Of a stretch of DNA of 64,000 nucleotides, positions 24,496 to 33,384 are shown in pieces. Numbering within the stretch: the first letter of the stretch is position 1; every line of letters begins with the position of its first letter. A model generated the notes under the pieces. That model was not told the origin of the DNA. It saw only the letters and a program-made list of their open reading frames with translations, and did not search any database. Source of the DNA: Deltaproteobacteria bacterium RBG_13_43_22 (GTDB lineage Bacteria; Desulfobacterota; RBG-13-43-22); the NCBI GenBank assembly GCA_001797675.1, contig MGQB01000002.1:20699-84698 (forward strand), in the 5' to 3' direction. Position numbers and translations under genes: made by a program.

Positions 24496-25182
24496 ATGCG
24501 CTATTATCCTGTTTTTCTCAATTTGCAAAACGTTCCCTGTTTGGTAATCGGGGGCGGCCAGGTGGGGGAACGAAAGGTAAGAACCCTGCAATCCTGCTCG
24601 GCCCGAGTTAATCTGGTCAGCCGGGAATTAACCCCATATCTCGAAAAGGAGGTGGAACAGGGCCGGATTACGCTTCTTGCTTCGACTTATCAAACCGAAT
24701 ATTTGCAAGAGATGTTCCTGGTTATTGGGGCTACCGATGATCCGGAACTCAATAAAAAAATCGGCCATGAGGCCCTAGCACGCGGAATACTATGCAACAT
24801 TGTTGACAAACCCAAGGAATGTAACTTCATCCTCCCTTCTCTGGTCTGCCGGGGGGATTTGACCATCGCCGTCTCCACTGCCGGGAAAAGCCCGGCCTTG
24901 GCCAAAAGAATCCGCCAGGAATTAGAACAGGAGTTCCCCGAAATCTACACCCCATATCTGGAATTGTTAGGCCAAATACGTGACGAGGTCCTGGCCCGCA
25001 ATAGGTCTCAGGAAGAGAACCAAAAAATCTTCGAATCCTTGGTCAACGCTCCTATCTTGACTTGGTTAGAGAACGGAAATTTTGAATCTTTGTTTGGTTT
25101 ATTAGATCATCTTTTGGATCCGCCTTATCCCCGATCCAAGTTAAATGAAATATTAAACCAACTGTTCCCTTTCCCCCTGTGA
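24496..25182 (+). CDS. Precorrin-2 dehydrogenase / sirohydrochlorin ferrochelatase (Met8/CysG-B type)
   Basis: This 228-residue NAD-dependent enzyme makes sirohydrochlorin from precorrin-2 and may insert iron. The Rossmann glycine motif VIGGGQVGERKV lies at about 17-29, and the family signatures GATDDPELNKKI, NIVDKPKECNFILPS and ISTxGKSP-like VSTAGKSPALAKRIR follow. It leads an operon with a CcsA-like protein and hemA, an arrangement seen in many Desulfobacterota, where siroheme also feeds heme through the alternative pathway and serves sulfite reductase. Confidence 0.9.
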   Translation: MRYYPVFLNLQNVPCLVIGGGQVGERKVRTLQSCSARVNLVSRELTPYLEKEVEQGRITLLASTYQTEYLQEMFLVIGATDDPELNKKIGHEALARGILCNIVDKPKECNFILPSLVCRGDLTIAVSTAGKSPALAKRIRQELEQEFPEIYTPYLELLGQIRDEVLARNRSQEENQKIFESLVNAPILTWLENGNFESLFGLLDHLLDPPYPRSKLNEILNQLFPFPL

Positions 25183-25188
25183 GGACCT

Positions 25189-26061
25189 ATGGCCTTTTTC
25201 TTTTTTAAGTGCGCATTAAGTCTCTATCTGTCAGGCACCCTGGGATATATTTTATTTATGGTCTTTCAAATCAAACCGATGGCCAGGATTTCTTATGGCC
25301 TTCTCCTGGCGGGATTTTTGTCCCACTCGCTGACCATTGCCCTCTGGTATGCCCAAATCGGTCATTTCCCGGTTCAAACCTTTGGAGAATCCCTCTCGTT
25401 TTTTGCTTGGGCGATTATCGGGGTTTACCTTTTAATTCAGGTTCGATTCAATATATTAGTCCTGGGGTCTTTTCTTTCTCCCCTGGCTGCGGTGATGATG
25501 ATTAGTTCTTCCTTTCTTCCCCCTCTAACCGGACCAGCCAACCCCTTGCTGCAAAATATTTGGCTGATGGTTCATGTGGGTACCATCTTTATCGGTAACG
25601 GGGGTTTTGCCATTGCCTTTCTGGCCGGCGTTATGTATCTCATCCAGGAACGGCAGATCAAATCCAAGCACTTAGGCCTTCTTTATCATCGGCTGCCCTC
25701 CCTGGAGGTCTTGGACGCCTTGAACTACAACTGTTTGATCCTCGGATTTCCTTTTTTGACCTTGGGTATGCTCAGCGGATCGGTCTTTGCCCATTACACC
25801 CTCGGCATATTCTGGAGGTGGGATCCCAAAGAGGTCTGGTCCCTAATCACCTGGTTGCTTTATGCCGCCCTGTTGCACGGCCGTCTGGTGGCCGGCTGGC
25901 GGGGCCGCCGCTCGGCAATGATCTCTATTGTCGGATTTCTCATTTTGGCTTTTTCTTTCTTGGGAGTCAATTTTTTGGTTAAAGGATATCACAGTTTCTC
26001 CGCTTTTAAGGTCCCGGCTATCGAGGTTCAGGAATTGTTAAAGAGAAAAAATATCCGATGA
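25189..26061 (+). CDS. CcsA/HemX-type cytochrome c biogenesis membrane protein
   Basis: This 290-residue protein has about eight transmembrane helices and the tryptophan-rich heme-handling motif FWRWDPKEVWSLITWLLYA near residues 205-225. It is a shortened CcsA (ResC) form often placed before hemA and called HemX. It either handles heme for cytochrome c maturation or modulates glutamyl-tRNA reductase levels. It starts six bases after the preceding gene. Confidence 0.85.
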   Translation: MAFFFFKCALSLYLSGTLGYILFMVFQIKPMARISYGLLLAGFLSHSLTIALWYAQIGHFPVQTFGESLSFFAWAIIGVYLLIQVRFNILVLGSFLSPLAAVMMISSSFLPPLTGPANPLLQNIWLMVHVGTIFIGNGGFAIAFLAGVMYLIQERQIKSKHLGLLYHRLPSLEVLDALNYNCLILGFPFLTLGMLSGSVFAHYTLGIFWRWDPKEVWSLITWLLYAALLHGRLVAGWRGRRSAMISIVGFLILAFSFLGVNFLVKGYHSFSAFKVPAIEVQELLKRKNIR

Positions 26062-26095
26062 CGGTTAAAACAAAAACAGATTTTAAATCTTCCTC

Positions 26096-26166
26096 AATCC
26101 TCCGTTTAACAAAGGGGGGGGAGGATTTTCATGTTTCGTGGCACCCCGCTGCAAAAAGGCGTGAGG
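26096..26166 (+). repeat. Composite intergenic repeat, copy 2
   Basis: The stem AATCCTCC (26096-26103)/GGAGGATT (26120-26127) with a G-run is followed at once by the module ATTTTCATGTTTCGTGGCAC, spacer, GGCGTGAGGATTT (26125-26166). It lies about 105 bases upstream of hemA, inside the operon. Confidence 0.7.
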
Positions 26167-26272
26167 ATTTAACCCGAAAATAGAAATCAGGGGCCGGAAG
26201 TCAAAAGTTGTAAATGAACGGTTTTCGACTGACTCCCGGATTCTGGATTTATTTAATAAAAGGATTTTTAAT

Positions 26273-27553
26273 TTGGAAATTGTTGTTATTGGCCTCAATC
26301 ATAAAACCGCTCCGGTGGATTTGCGGGAAAGACTGACCGGGTTTTTGAATCAAAAAGGACCGGCTCTTTCCTCCTTCAAAGGAATAACCGGGCTTAAAGA
26401 AACTCTTTTTCTGACAACCTGCAACCGGGTTGAAACCCTGTTTGCTTCTGAAGAGCCGGATCAGGCGATCCAGAATGTGGTGAAATATTGGGCCGGCGGA
26501 CTTCTGATATCTCCTTCCGACCTTCAACCGACGATTTATATTTATCGGGCTGATGAAGCCGTTCGACACCTGTTTCGGGTAGCAGCCAGTTTGGACTCTT
26601 TGGTTATTGGGGAGCCTCAAATCCTGGGTCAGATCAAAGAGGCCTATCGAGAAGCGGTCAGTCATCACACTACCGGCGTTGTCCTTAATCGCCTGCTTCA
26701 CAAAACCTTTTCAGTGGCCAAACGAATTCGCAGCGAAACCGGGATTGCCAGCCATGCGGTGTCCATCAGTTTTGCCGCCGTCGAATTGGCAAAAAAAATT
26801 TTTCAAGATCTGTCCGGGAAAAAAGTCTTGTTGATCGGGGCCGGTGAGATGGCCGAACTGGCTGCCGAACACCTCTTAAATAACCGGGTCCGGAAAATTA
26901 TCGTGGCTAATCGGACACTGGAGCGCGCCATAGAACTGGCCAGACGATGGCAGGGGCAGGCCGTCTCCCTGGAAGAAATCCCATCCGCTTTATTAGAAGC
27001 CGATATCGTCATCAGTTCTACCGGAGCCCCGGAGATGATTATCCTTTACCCGCAAGTGAAGTTCATCATGAAACAAAGAAAACAGAGGCCCTTATTCTTT
27101 ATCGATATTGCCGTCCCCAGAGATATCGAGCCCAAGATCAATGAAATAGATAACGTCTATCTTTATGATATGGATGATCTCCAGGGGATCGTAGCTCAAA
27201 ATATGGCTGAAAGAAAACAAGAGGCCTTGCAAGCCGAAAGAATTGTTCAGGAAGAAGGGATCAAGTTTCGCTCCTGGCTTAATAGATTGGAGGTAGTCCC
27301 GACCATCATTGCCCTGAGGAAAAAGATGGAAGACATTAAGCAAGGGGAATGGAAAAAGAACGGGGCCGTATTGGAAGGTTTAACATCCGAGCAGCAGAAA
27401 GCGGTCGATCAAATGGCCGGATCCATTATCAACAAGGTCCTCCATGACCCCATCTCTTTTCTAAAAGATCCCGGACACGAAGAGCATAAAGATGAAAAAA
27501 TTGATCGGATTCAAAAAATATTTAATTTAAATAAAGGAATGGAGGAGGATTGA
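26273..27553 (+). CDS. hemA: Glutamyl-tRNA reductase
   Basis: This NADPH-dependent 426-residue enzyme makes glutamate-1-semialdehyde, the first tetrapyrrole precursor. The N-terminus is VVIGLNHKTAPVDLRERL, the catalytic Cys50 sits in FLTTCNRVETL, and the NADPH domain (KVLLIGAGEMAELAAEHL) and dimerisation helix follow. The start is TTG at 26273, with a weak AAGGA site, which may limit translation. Tetrapyrroles made here supply siroheme, heme and the corrinoid used by the acs operon. Confidence 0.95.
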   Translation: MEIVVIGLNHKTAPVDLRERLTGFLNQKGPALSSFKGITGLKETLFLTTCNRVETLFASEEPDQAIQNVVKYWAGGLLISPSDLQPTIYIYRADEAVRHLFRVAASLDSLVIGEPQILGQIKEAYREAVSHHTTGVVLNRLLHKTFSVAKRIRSETGIASHAVSISFAAVELAKKIFQDLSGKKVLLIGAGEMAELAAEHLLNNRVRKIIVANRTLERAIELARRWQGQAVSLEEIPSALLEADIVISSTGAPEMIILYPQVKFIMKQRKQRPLFFIDIAVPRDIEPKINEIDNVYLYDMDDLQGIVAQNMAERKQEALQAERIVQEEGIKFRSWLNRLEVVPTIIALRKKMEDIKQGEWKKNGAVLEGLTSEQQKAVDQMAGSIINKVLHDPISFLKDPGHEEHKDEKIDRIQKIFNLNKGMEED

Positions 27554-27554
27554 A

Positions 27555-27950
27555 ATGGCCGATGTCATTCCTTTCGAGGAACGTTTGCGCAAACAAAAAG
27601 AAGGAGCCCTTTCCAAAGAAAAACAGGAAAGATTGGATTCCTTCCGAATGGTCATGCAATGCACGGCCTGTCCACACAAGTGTGCCAAGTGCGGCTCTCA
27701 ACTGGAAACCCCAGAGCAGCAGATCATCTCGGAAATTTTACCTTTAAAACTCTGCCGGGGATGCGGAGAGGAATACCGTCTATATCAACGATTGATCACC
27801 GGCCAGTCACAAGCAGAAGGCCGGGAATATTATCATAACCAGGACTGGGTGGGGGTATGGAAATCCTGGTTGGAATATCAGAGATGTCTTCAGCAATACC
27901 GCAGTTCCGAGGAATTTTTGAAGTTGGTGGAGGAGTTGTCTCAAAAATAG
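27555..27950 (+). CDS. Zinc-ribbon-like hypothetical protein
   Basis: This 131-residue protein has two cysteine knuckles, CTACPHKCAKCG (about 36-47) and CRGCGEEYRLYQR (about 68-80), likely one zinc site, and a helical C-terminal half rich in Trp, Tyr and Glu. Its ATG starts one base after the hemA stop, so it is co-translated with hemA. The family is not recognised by name; a role in tetrapyrrole synthesis is suggested only by position. Confidence 0.75.
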   Translation: MADVIPFEERLRKQKEGALSKEKQERLDSFRMVMQCTACPHKCAKCGSQLETPEQQIISEILPLKLCRGCGEEYRLYQRLITGQSQAEGREYYHNQDWVGVWKSWLEYQRCLQQYRSSEEFLKLVEELSQK

Positions 27951-27957
27951 AACTTAT

Positions 27958-28103
27958 TAATCTCCCCTGCCCGTTTGGTGCAGGTACAACAACCTATGAA
28001 AATTACTCAAAGGATTAAAGGGGAGCTATGGGCTATAGGCAATGGGTTACAGGTTGCAAGATGTTCCCAATACTTCATTGCCTGTTGCCTCGTGCCTATC
28101 GCC
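27958..28103 (-). repeat. Composite intergenic repeat, minus-strand copy
   Basis: Read on the minus strand, a GGCGATAGGC-word hairpin (28103 to 28030) comes first and a module related to the others (28003 to 27958; ATTTTCATAGG, spacer, AAACGGGCAGGGGAGATT) follows. The hairpin-then-module order is thus kept when the unit is inverted. On the plus strand the hairpin is followed by eight T residues and could terminate the hemA operon. Confidence 0.6.
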
Positions 28104-28140
28104 TTTTTTTTCTTTCGAATCCTTGGACCTTATTTTCGTG

Positions 28141-28572
28141 TTAAAAGGGGATATCCTCTTCCGGGAAGGGCCCCCCACCCTGGGGTTCGCCGCCGCCGAA
28201 TTCTTTACCCCCCATCTCCCTTTCGGAAGGAACCCGTTCCCCGGCGGGCCCCAGCATTTGCATGGTCTGGGCCAGGACTTCCGTAGTGTATCTTTTATTC
28301 CCGTCCCGGTCCTCCCAACTCCGCGTGCGCAGCTTGCCTTCGACATAAACCTGTTTGCCTTTGACCAGATACTCGCCGCAGATTTCCCCTAAACGACCCC
28401 AGGCCACAATCCGATGCCACTCGGTACGTTCTTCCTTGTTTCCTTCTTTACTGGTCCAGGCATCCCGGGTGGCCAGGTTAAAATTAGCGACAGCCGTTCC
28501 TGTGGCCGTATAACGCAGTTCAGGATCAGCCCCGAGATTTCCGATCAAAATAACCTTATTGACTGAAGCCAT
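28141..28572 (-). CDS. ssb: Single-stranded DNA-binding protein
   Basis: This 143-residue SSB has the OB fold ([40 protein letters not shown]) and a Gly-rich tail ending EEDIPF, the conserved tip that recruits partner proteins. The ATG at 28572 has GGGGGA upstream; an upstream extension in frame lacks SSB similarity and is discarded. Confidence 0.95.
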   Translation of the reverse strand: MASVNKVILIGNLGADPELRYTATGTAVANFNLATRDAWTSKEGNKEERTEWHRIVAWGRLGEICGEYLVKGKQVYVEGKLRTRSWEDRDGNKRYTTEVLAQTMQMLGPAGERVPSEREMGGKEFGGGEPQGGGPFPEEDIPF

Positions 28573-28963
28573 GATGTCCCCCTTTTGCTTTCTGCCTAAA
28601 AAACAATTACAGGGAATAGTAACATATCTCCAAAACCGGGGCAAGTCTTTAGAAAAGATAGCTAATGAAAAATTTATTGTGTAGAAAGGGAGAAGGGGTG
28701 ATAACTTCCCGGAGAGATTTATTTGGGCAGAATCTCGAGTGAGTATGGGGTCAAACTTTGAACAGTGAACCAGAAAGAGGTGGGGATGGGTATGGATATA
28801 TGGAAATGGTGTCACAATTTGGTTTTTGGAAGGCTTGATAACTTTTAACCATAATCAGGTTAGAGGTTAACGAAGGAAAAACGTTAAACAAAGGCTGGTT
28901 CAAGGACGGCGTTTATGGTATTATCCGGTAAAACTATCAAAAAAAGAGGCGGATGGCAAATCC
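28573..28963. other. Divergent intergenic region between ssb and tldD
   Basis: These 391 bases must hold promoters for both flanking genes, but no clear -35/-10 pair or operator stands out. No supported gene is present. Confidence 0.3.
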
Positions 28964-30355
28964 ATGATCAGCTCGAATTATTTTAAATCCTTGGTTCAAG
29001 ATGTGGTTTATGACTTGGAGAAAGATTTCCCTTATGCTTCGCTTCTGGCCTCGGAAACCCTTGGTGAGCGCCTGACGGTTCAAACCCGGCAGCAACAGGC
29101 CGAACTTCTCGATCCGGTTCGAGGGATGGTGCTGACGGTCTTTAACGGCCGTTATTTTCTGGAGACCGCCACTTCGAATGTGTCCGAAGAAGGTCTTAAA
29201 GAAATTACCCAACGACTTAGAGAAATGGGAAAAAATCAGGGGATTTTCTATGATGGCCTTCCCATCGATCCCGGGCCGAAAATGGAAAAAGATTTTTTCG
29301 TTCCCGTTGAGACCGATCCCGAATCCATCCCCTTGAAGGAAAAAATAGAGTTTTGCAAGATCCAAAAAGATCGGCTCCATGAAAAGGACAACCGGATCGT
29401 CCAAGCCACCTGCCAATATGCCCATGTCCATACCCGGGAACTTTTTGTAAACCGTCATAAGATCCTTTTCCAGGATCTGCGCCGAACCCAGATGGCGGCC
29501 ATGGTGGTGATGAGAGGAGGAGACCGTTCGGTCAATCTGCATACCGGTCAGGCCCTTCAGGGCGGATATGAAAAGGCCTTTATCCCTGAGGCCAAATTGG
29601 AAAAACTGGTGGAGGATTGCGGAAAGCTCTTGGCCGCCCCCCGTTTGAAACCGGGGACCTATAATTGTATCTTTTCCCCGGAATTTGCCGGTATCTTCGC
29701 CCACGAGGCCTTCGGCCATGGTATGGAAACGGACATGTTTCTAAAAAAGAGGGCCAAGGGTGAGGATTATCTGGATCTACCGGTAGCCTCGCCGTTGGTG
29801 GATATGTTCGATTCGCCGGCCCTTCCCGGCCAGGCCGCCTCGTTTTTCTTCGATCACGAAGGTGAACCGGCCAAAGAGACTCCGATCATCGAAAAAGGGA
29901 TTTTGAGGAGGGGGTTGACCGATCTGAATTCAGCCTTGCGATTGGGGCTGGTCCGGTCGGCCAATGGACGCCGGGAGTCTTTTGAGAGAAAGGTTTATGC
30001 CCGGATGACCAACACCTACTTCGGACCGGGAGAGCAGACCCTTGAACAGATGATCCATTCTGTGGAGAACGGTTTTTTTCTGGATTACCCTTCCAATGGT
30101 ATGGAAGACCCCAAAGGCTGGGGGATTCAGTTGGAAGGGTATTACGTCGAAGAAATCAAAAATGGAAAGCTGACCGGAAAGGTCTTTACACCGGTTATCA
30201 TCACCGGGTATGTCCCGGACCTGCTTCAGTCCATCACCATGGTCGGTAATACCGTTGAGATCAGCGGCCTGGGTATGTGCGGAAAAGGCCACAAGGAATG
30301 GATCAAGGTGACCGATGGCGGACCTTATCTCAAACTAAAGGCCCGACTGGCGTAA
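28964..30355 (+). CDS. tldD: TldD/PmbA-family metallopeptidase, TldD-like
   Basis: This 463-residue protein carries the TldD zinc motif HEAFGHGMETD (HExxxH type) near residue 247 and a Gly-rich C-terminal domain. TldD normally pairs with TldE/PmbA to degrade unfolded peptides and to process antitoxins or microcins. No pmbA/tldE gene lies in this window, so the partner must be elsewhere or the protein acts alone. It is flanked by unrelated genes. Confidence 0.88.
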   Translation: MISSNYFKSLVQDVVYDLEKDFPYASLLASETLGERLTVQTRQQQAELLDPVRGMVLTVFNGRYFLETATSNVSEEGLKEITQRLREMGKNQGIFYDGLPIDPGPKMEKDFFVPVETDPESIPLKEKIEFCKIQKDRLHEKDNRIVQATCQYAHVHTRELFVNRHKILFQDLRRTQMAAMVVMRGGDRSVNLHTGQALQGGYEKAFIPEAKLEKLVEDCGKLLAAPRLKPGTYNCIFSPEFAGIFAHEAFGHGMETDMFLKKRAKGEDYLDLPVASPLVDMFDSPALPGQAASFFFDHEGEPAKETPIIEKGILRRGLTDLNSALRLGLVRSANGRRESFERKVYARMTNTYFGPGEQTLEQMIHSVENGFFLDYPSNGMEDPKGWGIQLEGYYVEEIKNGKLTGKVFTPVIITGYVPDLLQSITMVGNTVEISGLGMCGKGHKEWIKVTDGGPYLKLKARLA

Positions 30356-30398
30356 AGCGGTATTAGTGGGATGCGCAGGACCAAACGGTTTGGTTCGC

Positions 30399-30523
30399 CC
30401 CCTTTTGCCCAATCTCTGTGTCAGGCTCAAATTTTAATCCTCGAAATATTCTAAATATTCCTGTGGCTGAAATTTTCGCCTCCCTTGACCTTGACCAAAA
30501 TTGAAAATTTTTCAAGGGTCTCA
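30399..30523 (+). repeat. 125-base dispersed element, copy A
   Basis: This copy begins CCCCTTTTGCCCAATCTCTG and contains TAATCCTCGAAATATT and CCTTGACCTTGACC near its end. It aligns along its length with 55870-55993, with scattered substitutions. It has no coding frame. It lies between convergent genes. Confidence 0.6.
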
Positions 30524-30589
30524 ATCGGGATAGAGCAAGTTAATCCCGCCTTAGAGCGCACACTGTAAACTTGAACTTGGCGGAATATT

Positions 30590-30958
30590 CTATTTCTTTT
30601 CCCCGGTAAAAGAGCCCTTACCGTAAGATCCGAAGTCGGCGTTACCGCTTATCTTACTACCCTCGATCTTGCCTGAATAGGTGATGTCAATTCCGCTGGA
30701 ATTGAAGGAGATTTCGAAGTCGCTGCCTTTGATACTACCCTTGACTGGTGATTCACCGAAGGCCCCTTTATAGGTTCCGGTTAATTGACCGTCCTTCTGC
30801 TCCAAAACAAAGGTTGGAGTCCCTTTGCCGCTGGGGGAATCAACCGACACATTCCAAGTTCCGGTCATATCAACGTCGGCGGCTTGGACGAAAGCTGCCC
30901 CTATGATCATAAGGGCTACTGCCAATAAGGCCAAAACGAGTTTAGATAATTGTTTCAT
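30590..30958 (-). CDS. Small secreted/periplasmic protein of unknown function
   Basis: This 122-residue protein has a signal peptide (about 1-26, ending FVQAAD). The mature chain of repeated beta-strand units with Gly/Ser turns (GTWNVSVDSPSGKGTPTFVL, DGQLTGTYKGAFGESPVKGS) looks like a lipocalin-like or small beta-barrel domain. The ATG at 30958 is preceded by GGAGGAAC. It is probably periplasmic. Confidence 0.75.
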   Translation of the reverse strand: MKQLSKLVLALLAVALMIIGAAFVQAADVDMTGTWNVSVDSPSGKGTPTFVLEQKDGQLTGTYKGAFGESPVKGSIKGSDFEISFNSSGIDITYSGKIEGSKISGNADFGSYGKGSFTGEKK

Positions 30959-31064
30959 ACGTTCCTCCGTTTCTTTGCCTATTTTTTTAATAGTGATTCT
31001 TCCTTTTATCATATTGTGAGTTTCTCTTCAATCTTTTTCTGTCAGATTATTTCCTTGATTTTCC

Positions 31065-31139
31065 TTGACTCGTCTCCGGGGCTTGCTTTATACCTATTAC
31101 CCGAAAGAGTTATTCCTTGTCCCTAAAGAGACAAGGAAT
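31065..31139 (+). promoter_or_regulatory. Promoter and perfect dyad upstream of the Usp gene
   Basis: TTGACT (31065-31070) and TATACC (31089-31094) form a plausible promoter with an 18-base spacer. A perfect 10-bp dyad, ATTCCTTGTC (31112-31121)/GACAAGGAAT (31130-31139), lies just downstream and could be an operator or a leader hairpin. Confidence 0.5.
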
Positions 31140-31174
31140 TAAAAAAATCTTTTTCAATGGACAGGGAGAAAAAA

Positions 31175-31621
31175 GTGTTTGAAAAAATATTATTCCCTAC
31201 CGATTTTTCCGATGTGGCCGCCAGGGCACTGGAATTTGTAAAACAATTGAAAGATTCGGGGGCTGAAGAGGTCGTCGTTTTAAATGTAATTGAAGAAAAA
31301 TATTTCTATCTTTCGGAAGAGTACCCCACCGTTGATCTGGAGGCATTAGATAAGAATCTGAAAAAGGATATGATGAAAAAGTTGGCTCCCGTGGCTAATG
31401 CCCTTTATGAAAAGGGATATAAAGTAAAGGTGATAACCGCCAAGGGGATTCCTGCCAGTGAAATCCTTAGGGTAGAGCGGGAAGAGCGTGTGTCCATTAT
31501 TGTCCTCGGATCTCATGGGGTGAGTAACCTCAAGGAAATGCTTCTGGGATCGGTTTCCGAAGCGGTCATCAGAAAATCATGTCAACCTGTACTCGTGGTC
31601 AAAAGGGATTCGGAAATATAG
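31175..31621 (+). CDS. Universal stress protein (UspA family)
   Basis: This roughly 148-residue alpha/beta nucleotide-binding-fold protein contains KILFPTDFSDVAARALEFVK at the N-terminus and the Usp ATP-loop motif VLGSHGVSNLKEMLLGSVSEAVI with VLVVKRD at the end. Start choice: GTG at 31175 has GGGAG six bases upstream and matches family N-termini; the in-frame ATG at 31157 has no ribosome site. Usp proteins bind ATP or signal molecules under stress. Confidence 0.85.
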   Translation: MFEKILFPTDFSDVAARALEFVKQLKDSGAEEVVVLNVIEEKYFYLSEEYPTVDLEALDKNLKKDMMKKLAPVANALYEKGYKVKVITAKGIPASEILRVEREERVSIIVLGSHGVSNLKEMLLGSVSEAVIRKSCQPVLVVKRDSEI

Positions 31622-31645
31622 CTTTAACAGGAAAATAGATTTTAT

Positions 31646-31730
31646 ATCCCCCTCAATCCCTCTTGTTCAAAGGGGGGCAGGGGGGATTTTCATGTTTTGA
31701 TAACGCCCACCGCAATCGAGCCTGCGGGTT
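31646..31730 (+). repeat. Composite intergenic repeat, copy 3
   Basis: The stem ATCCCCC/GGGGGGAT (31646-31687) is followed directly by ATTTTCATGTTTTGATAACG, spacer, GCCTGCGGGTTT (from 31686). The module is the most diverged of the set. It lies about 50 bases upstream of the MFS gene. Confidence 0.55.
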
Positions 31731-31777
31731 TAGTGCAGCCCCAAATCATTTTTTTGAAAAGGTAATCATAAGCCACA

Positions 31778-33139
31778 ATGAATAAAAAAATAAGATTTCC
31801 AAAAATATATTTCGGCTGGTGGACCGTCCTGGCCAGCGGGTTTCTGGCCCTCTGGGGACACGGTTTCAATGCCTATGGCATATCGGCCTTGTTCAAACCC
31901 ATTGCTTCCGAATTGGGCTTTTCCCGAACATTGACCTCCGTGGCCGCCAGTATCGGAAGATTGGAGGGAGGATTTGAAGCACCGCTGTCAGGCTGGATAA
32001 CCGACCGGTTCGGTCCGAAATGGATTGTTTTTTTTGGGACCTTTCTGATTAGTTTAAGTCTGGTCATGATGTATTTCATTAATTCGCTTTGGAGTTTTTA
32101 TGTCGTCTGGGGAATACTACTGGGGACAGGGGTCAACACCGCCCTGGCCGTCCCTTTGGACACGGCCATATCCAAATGGTTTGTTAAGAAAAGAGGGGTG
32201 GCCCTGAGTATCAAATGGGTATTCTCAGGGGCTTCAGGGGCGGTGGTTTTGCCTTTGATTGCCTGGCTTATTACGGTATTAGGGTGGCGGTCGGCCTGTC
32301 TGATTGGCGGACTGGTCATGGGATTCGTCGGATTGCCTCTGGTCCTTCTATGTTTTAAAACGTATCCGCCGGAGCATTATGGGTTTTTACCCGATGGGGC
32401 AAAAATAAACGATGAAAAGACAGCGGATTATGATATCTCACCCAAGAGAGATACGAAGGTTTCGCAAGAGGAAGATGTCATGATCCGCAAAGGCATAGAG
32501 TATGCCGCCGAGGTCAGCGAAGTAGAATTTACCTTCTGGCAGGCCTTTTTAACACCGGCTTTCTGGCTGCTTATCTTCGTTCAGGCCATTAATGCTTTGG
32601 TGTCACCAGCCATTAATATCCACTGTGTAGCTTTCCTGACAGACCGGGGGATCAGTCCCATTGTCGCCGCGGGCATGCAGGCCGTCATGATCGGCTGCAG
32701 CATTCCGGCAAGATATCTCGGCGGCTTTATTGCCGATCGTCTCAAATCGAAAGATTCTTTCAGATATTATATTGCGGGAGCCACTTTTCTCCAGGCGGTC
32801 GGTATCGGAATTTTTATAATATACCAGACCGTCATCACTATTTATGTCTGGTTTATCCTTTACGGAATCGGTATGGGGGCCTCCTTGACTCTGAAACCCA
32901 CCATGCGGGCACGCTACTTCGGGAGGAAGGCCTTCGGCACGATCCAGGGAACTTCCATCATGTTCCTGACACCGGTCGGAATAGTCGCTCCCATTTATGC
33001 GGGTTGGGTTTATGATACCACCGGCAGTTATATGACGGCCTTCGGCTTGTTTACATTATTGCTTGCAGCGGCATCGGTGATCATTATTTTTGCCAGGCCT
33101 CCCAACCCCCCTGCGACACCGGCAATAACGATATCATAG
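31778..33139 (+). CDS. MFS transporter, oxalate/formate-antiporter-like (OFA) family
   Basis: This 453-residue protein has twelve hydrophobic helices with a charged central loop (about 205-245). The motif GWITDRFGPKWIVFFG between helices 2 and 3 and the opening YFGWWTVLASGF are typical of OFA/monocarboxylate carriers. It probably moves a carboxylate across the inner membrane. The substrate is not determined by sequence; the acyl-CoA ligase next door suggests an organic acid. Confidence 0.82.
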   Translation: MNKKIRFPKIYFGWWTVLASGFLALWGHGFNAYGISALFKPIASELGFSRTLTSVAASIGRLEGGFEAPLSGWITDRFGPKWIVFFGTFLISLSLVMMYFINSLWSFYVVWGILLGTGVNTALAVPLDTAISKWFVKKRGVALSIKWVFSGASGAVVLPLIAWLITVLGWRSACLIGGLVMGFVGLPLVLLCFKTYPPEHYGFLPDGAKINDEKTADYDISPKRDTKVSQEEDVMIRKGIEYAAEVSEVEFTFWQAFLTPAFWLLIFVQAINALVSPAINIHCVAFLTDRGISPIVAAGMQAVMIGCSIPARYLGGFIADRLKSKDSFRYYIAGATFLQAVGIGIFIIYQTVITIYVWFILYGIGMGASLTLKPTMRARYFGRKAFGTIQGTSIMFLTPVGIVAPIYAGWVYDTTGSYMTAFGLFTLLLAAASVIIIFARPPNPPATPAITIS

Positions 33140-33209
33140 GATGCCAGAACAGCGGGGAGGGTGAACAAAAAATCTTTTTGGATTATTTCCAAAAACGTTG
33201 GCAATGATA

Positions 33210-33303
33210 TAAGGATTCGAGGATTCCAGGGGTCAAGGATTGAAGTGAAAGCCATTGAAATTAAAAAAGCCACTTCTTTAAGCCCTTGAATCCCTATCCC
33301 TCA
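33210..33303. repeat. Hairpin of the AAGGGTTCAAGG family
   Basis: The left side AAGGATTCGAGGATTCCAGG then GGTCAAGG, and the right side AAGCCCTTGAATCCCTATCC, form an imperfect long stem at the 3' side of the MFS gene. The arms contain quasi-tandem GGATTC(G/C)AGG words. Confidence 0.5.
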
Positions 33304-33310
33304 TTTTTGC

Positions 33311-33346
33311 CAGAAAAAAAGAGGCCCGAAGGCCTCTCTTTTTCTG
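33311..33346. terminator. Bidirectional terminator
   Basis: AGAAAAAAAGAGGCC and GGCCTCTCTTTTTCT pair around CGAA (33327-33330), giving A/T tracts on both sides. It separates the convergent MFS and acyl-CoA ligase genes and can serve both. Confidence 0.85.
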
Positions 33347-33384
33347 ATCTGTAAATCTATCCTTTTTGCTTTTCTGTCTCTCAA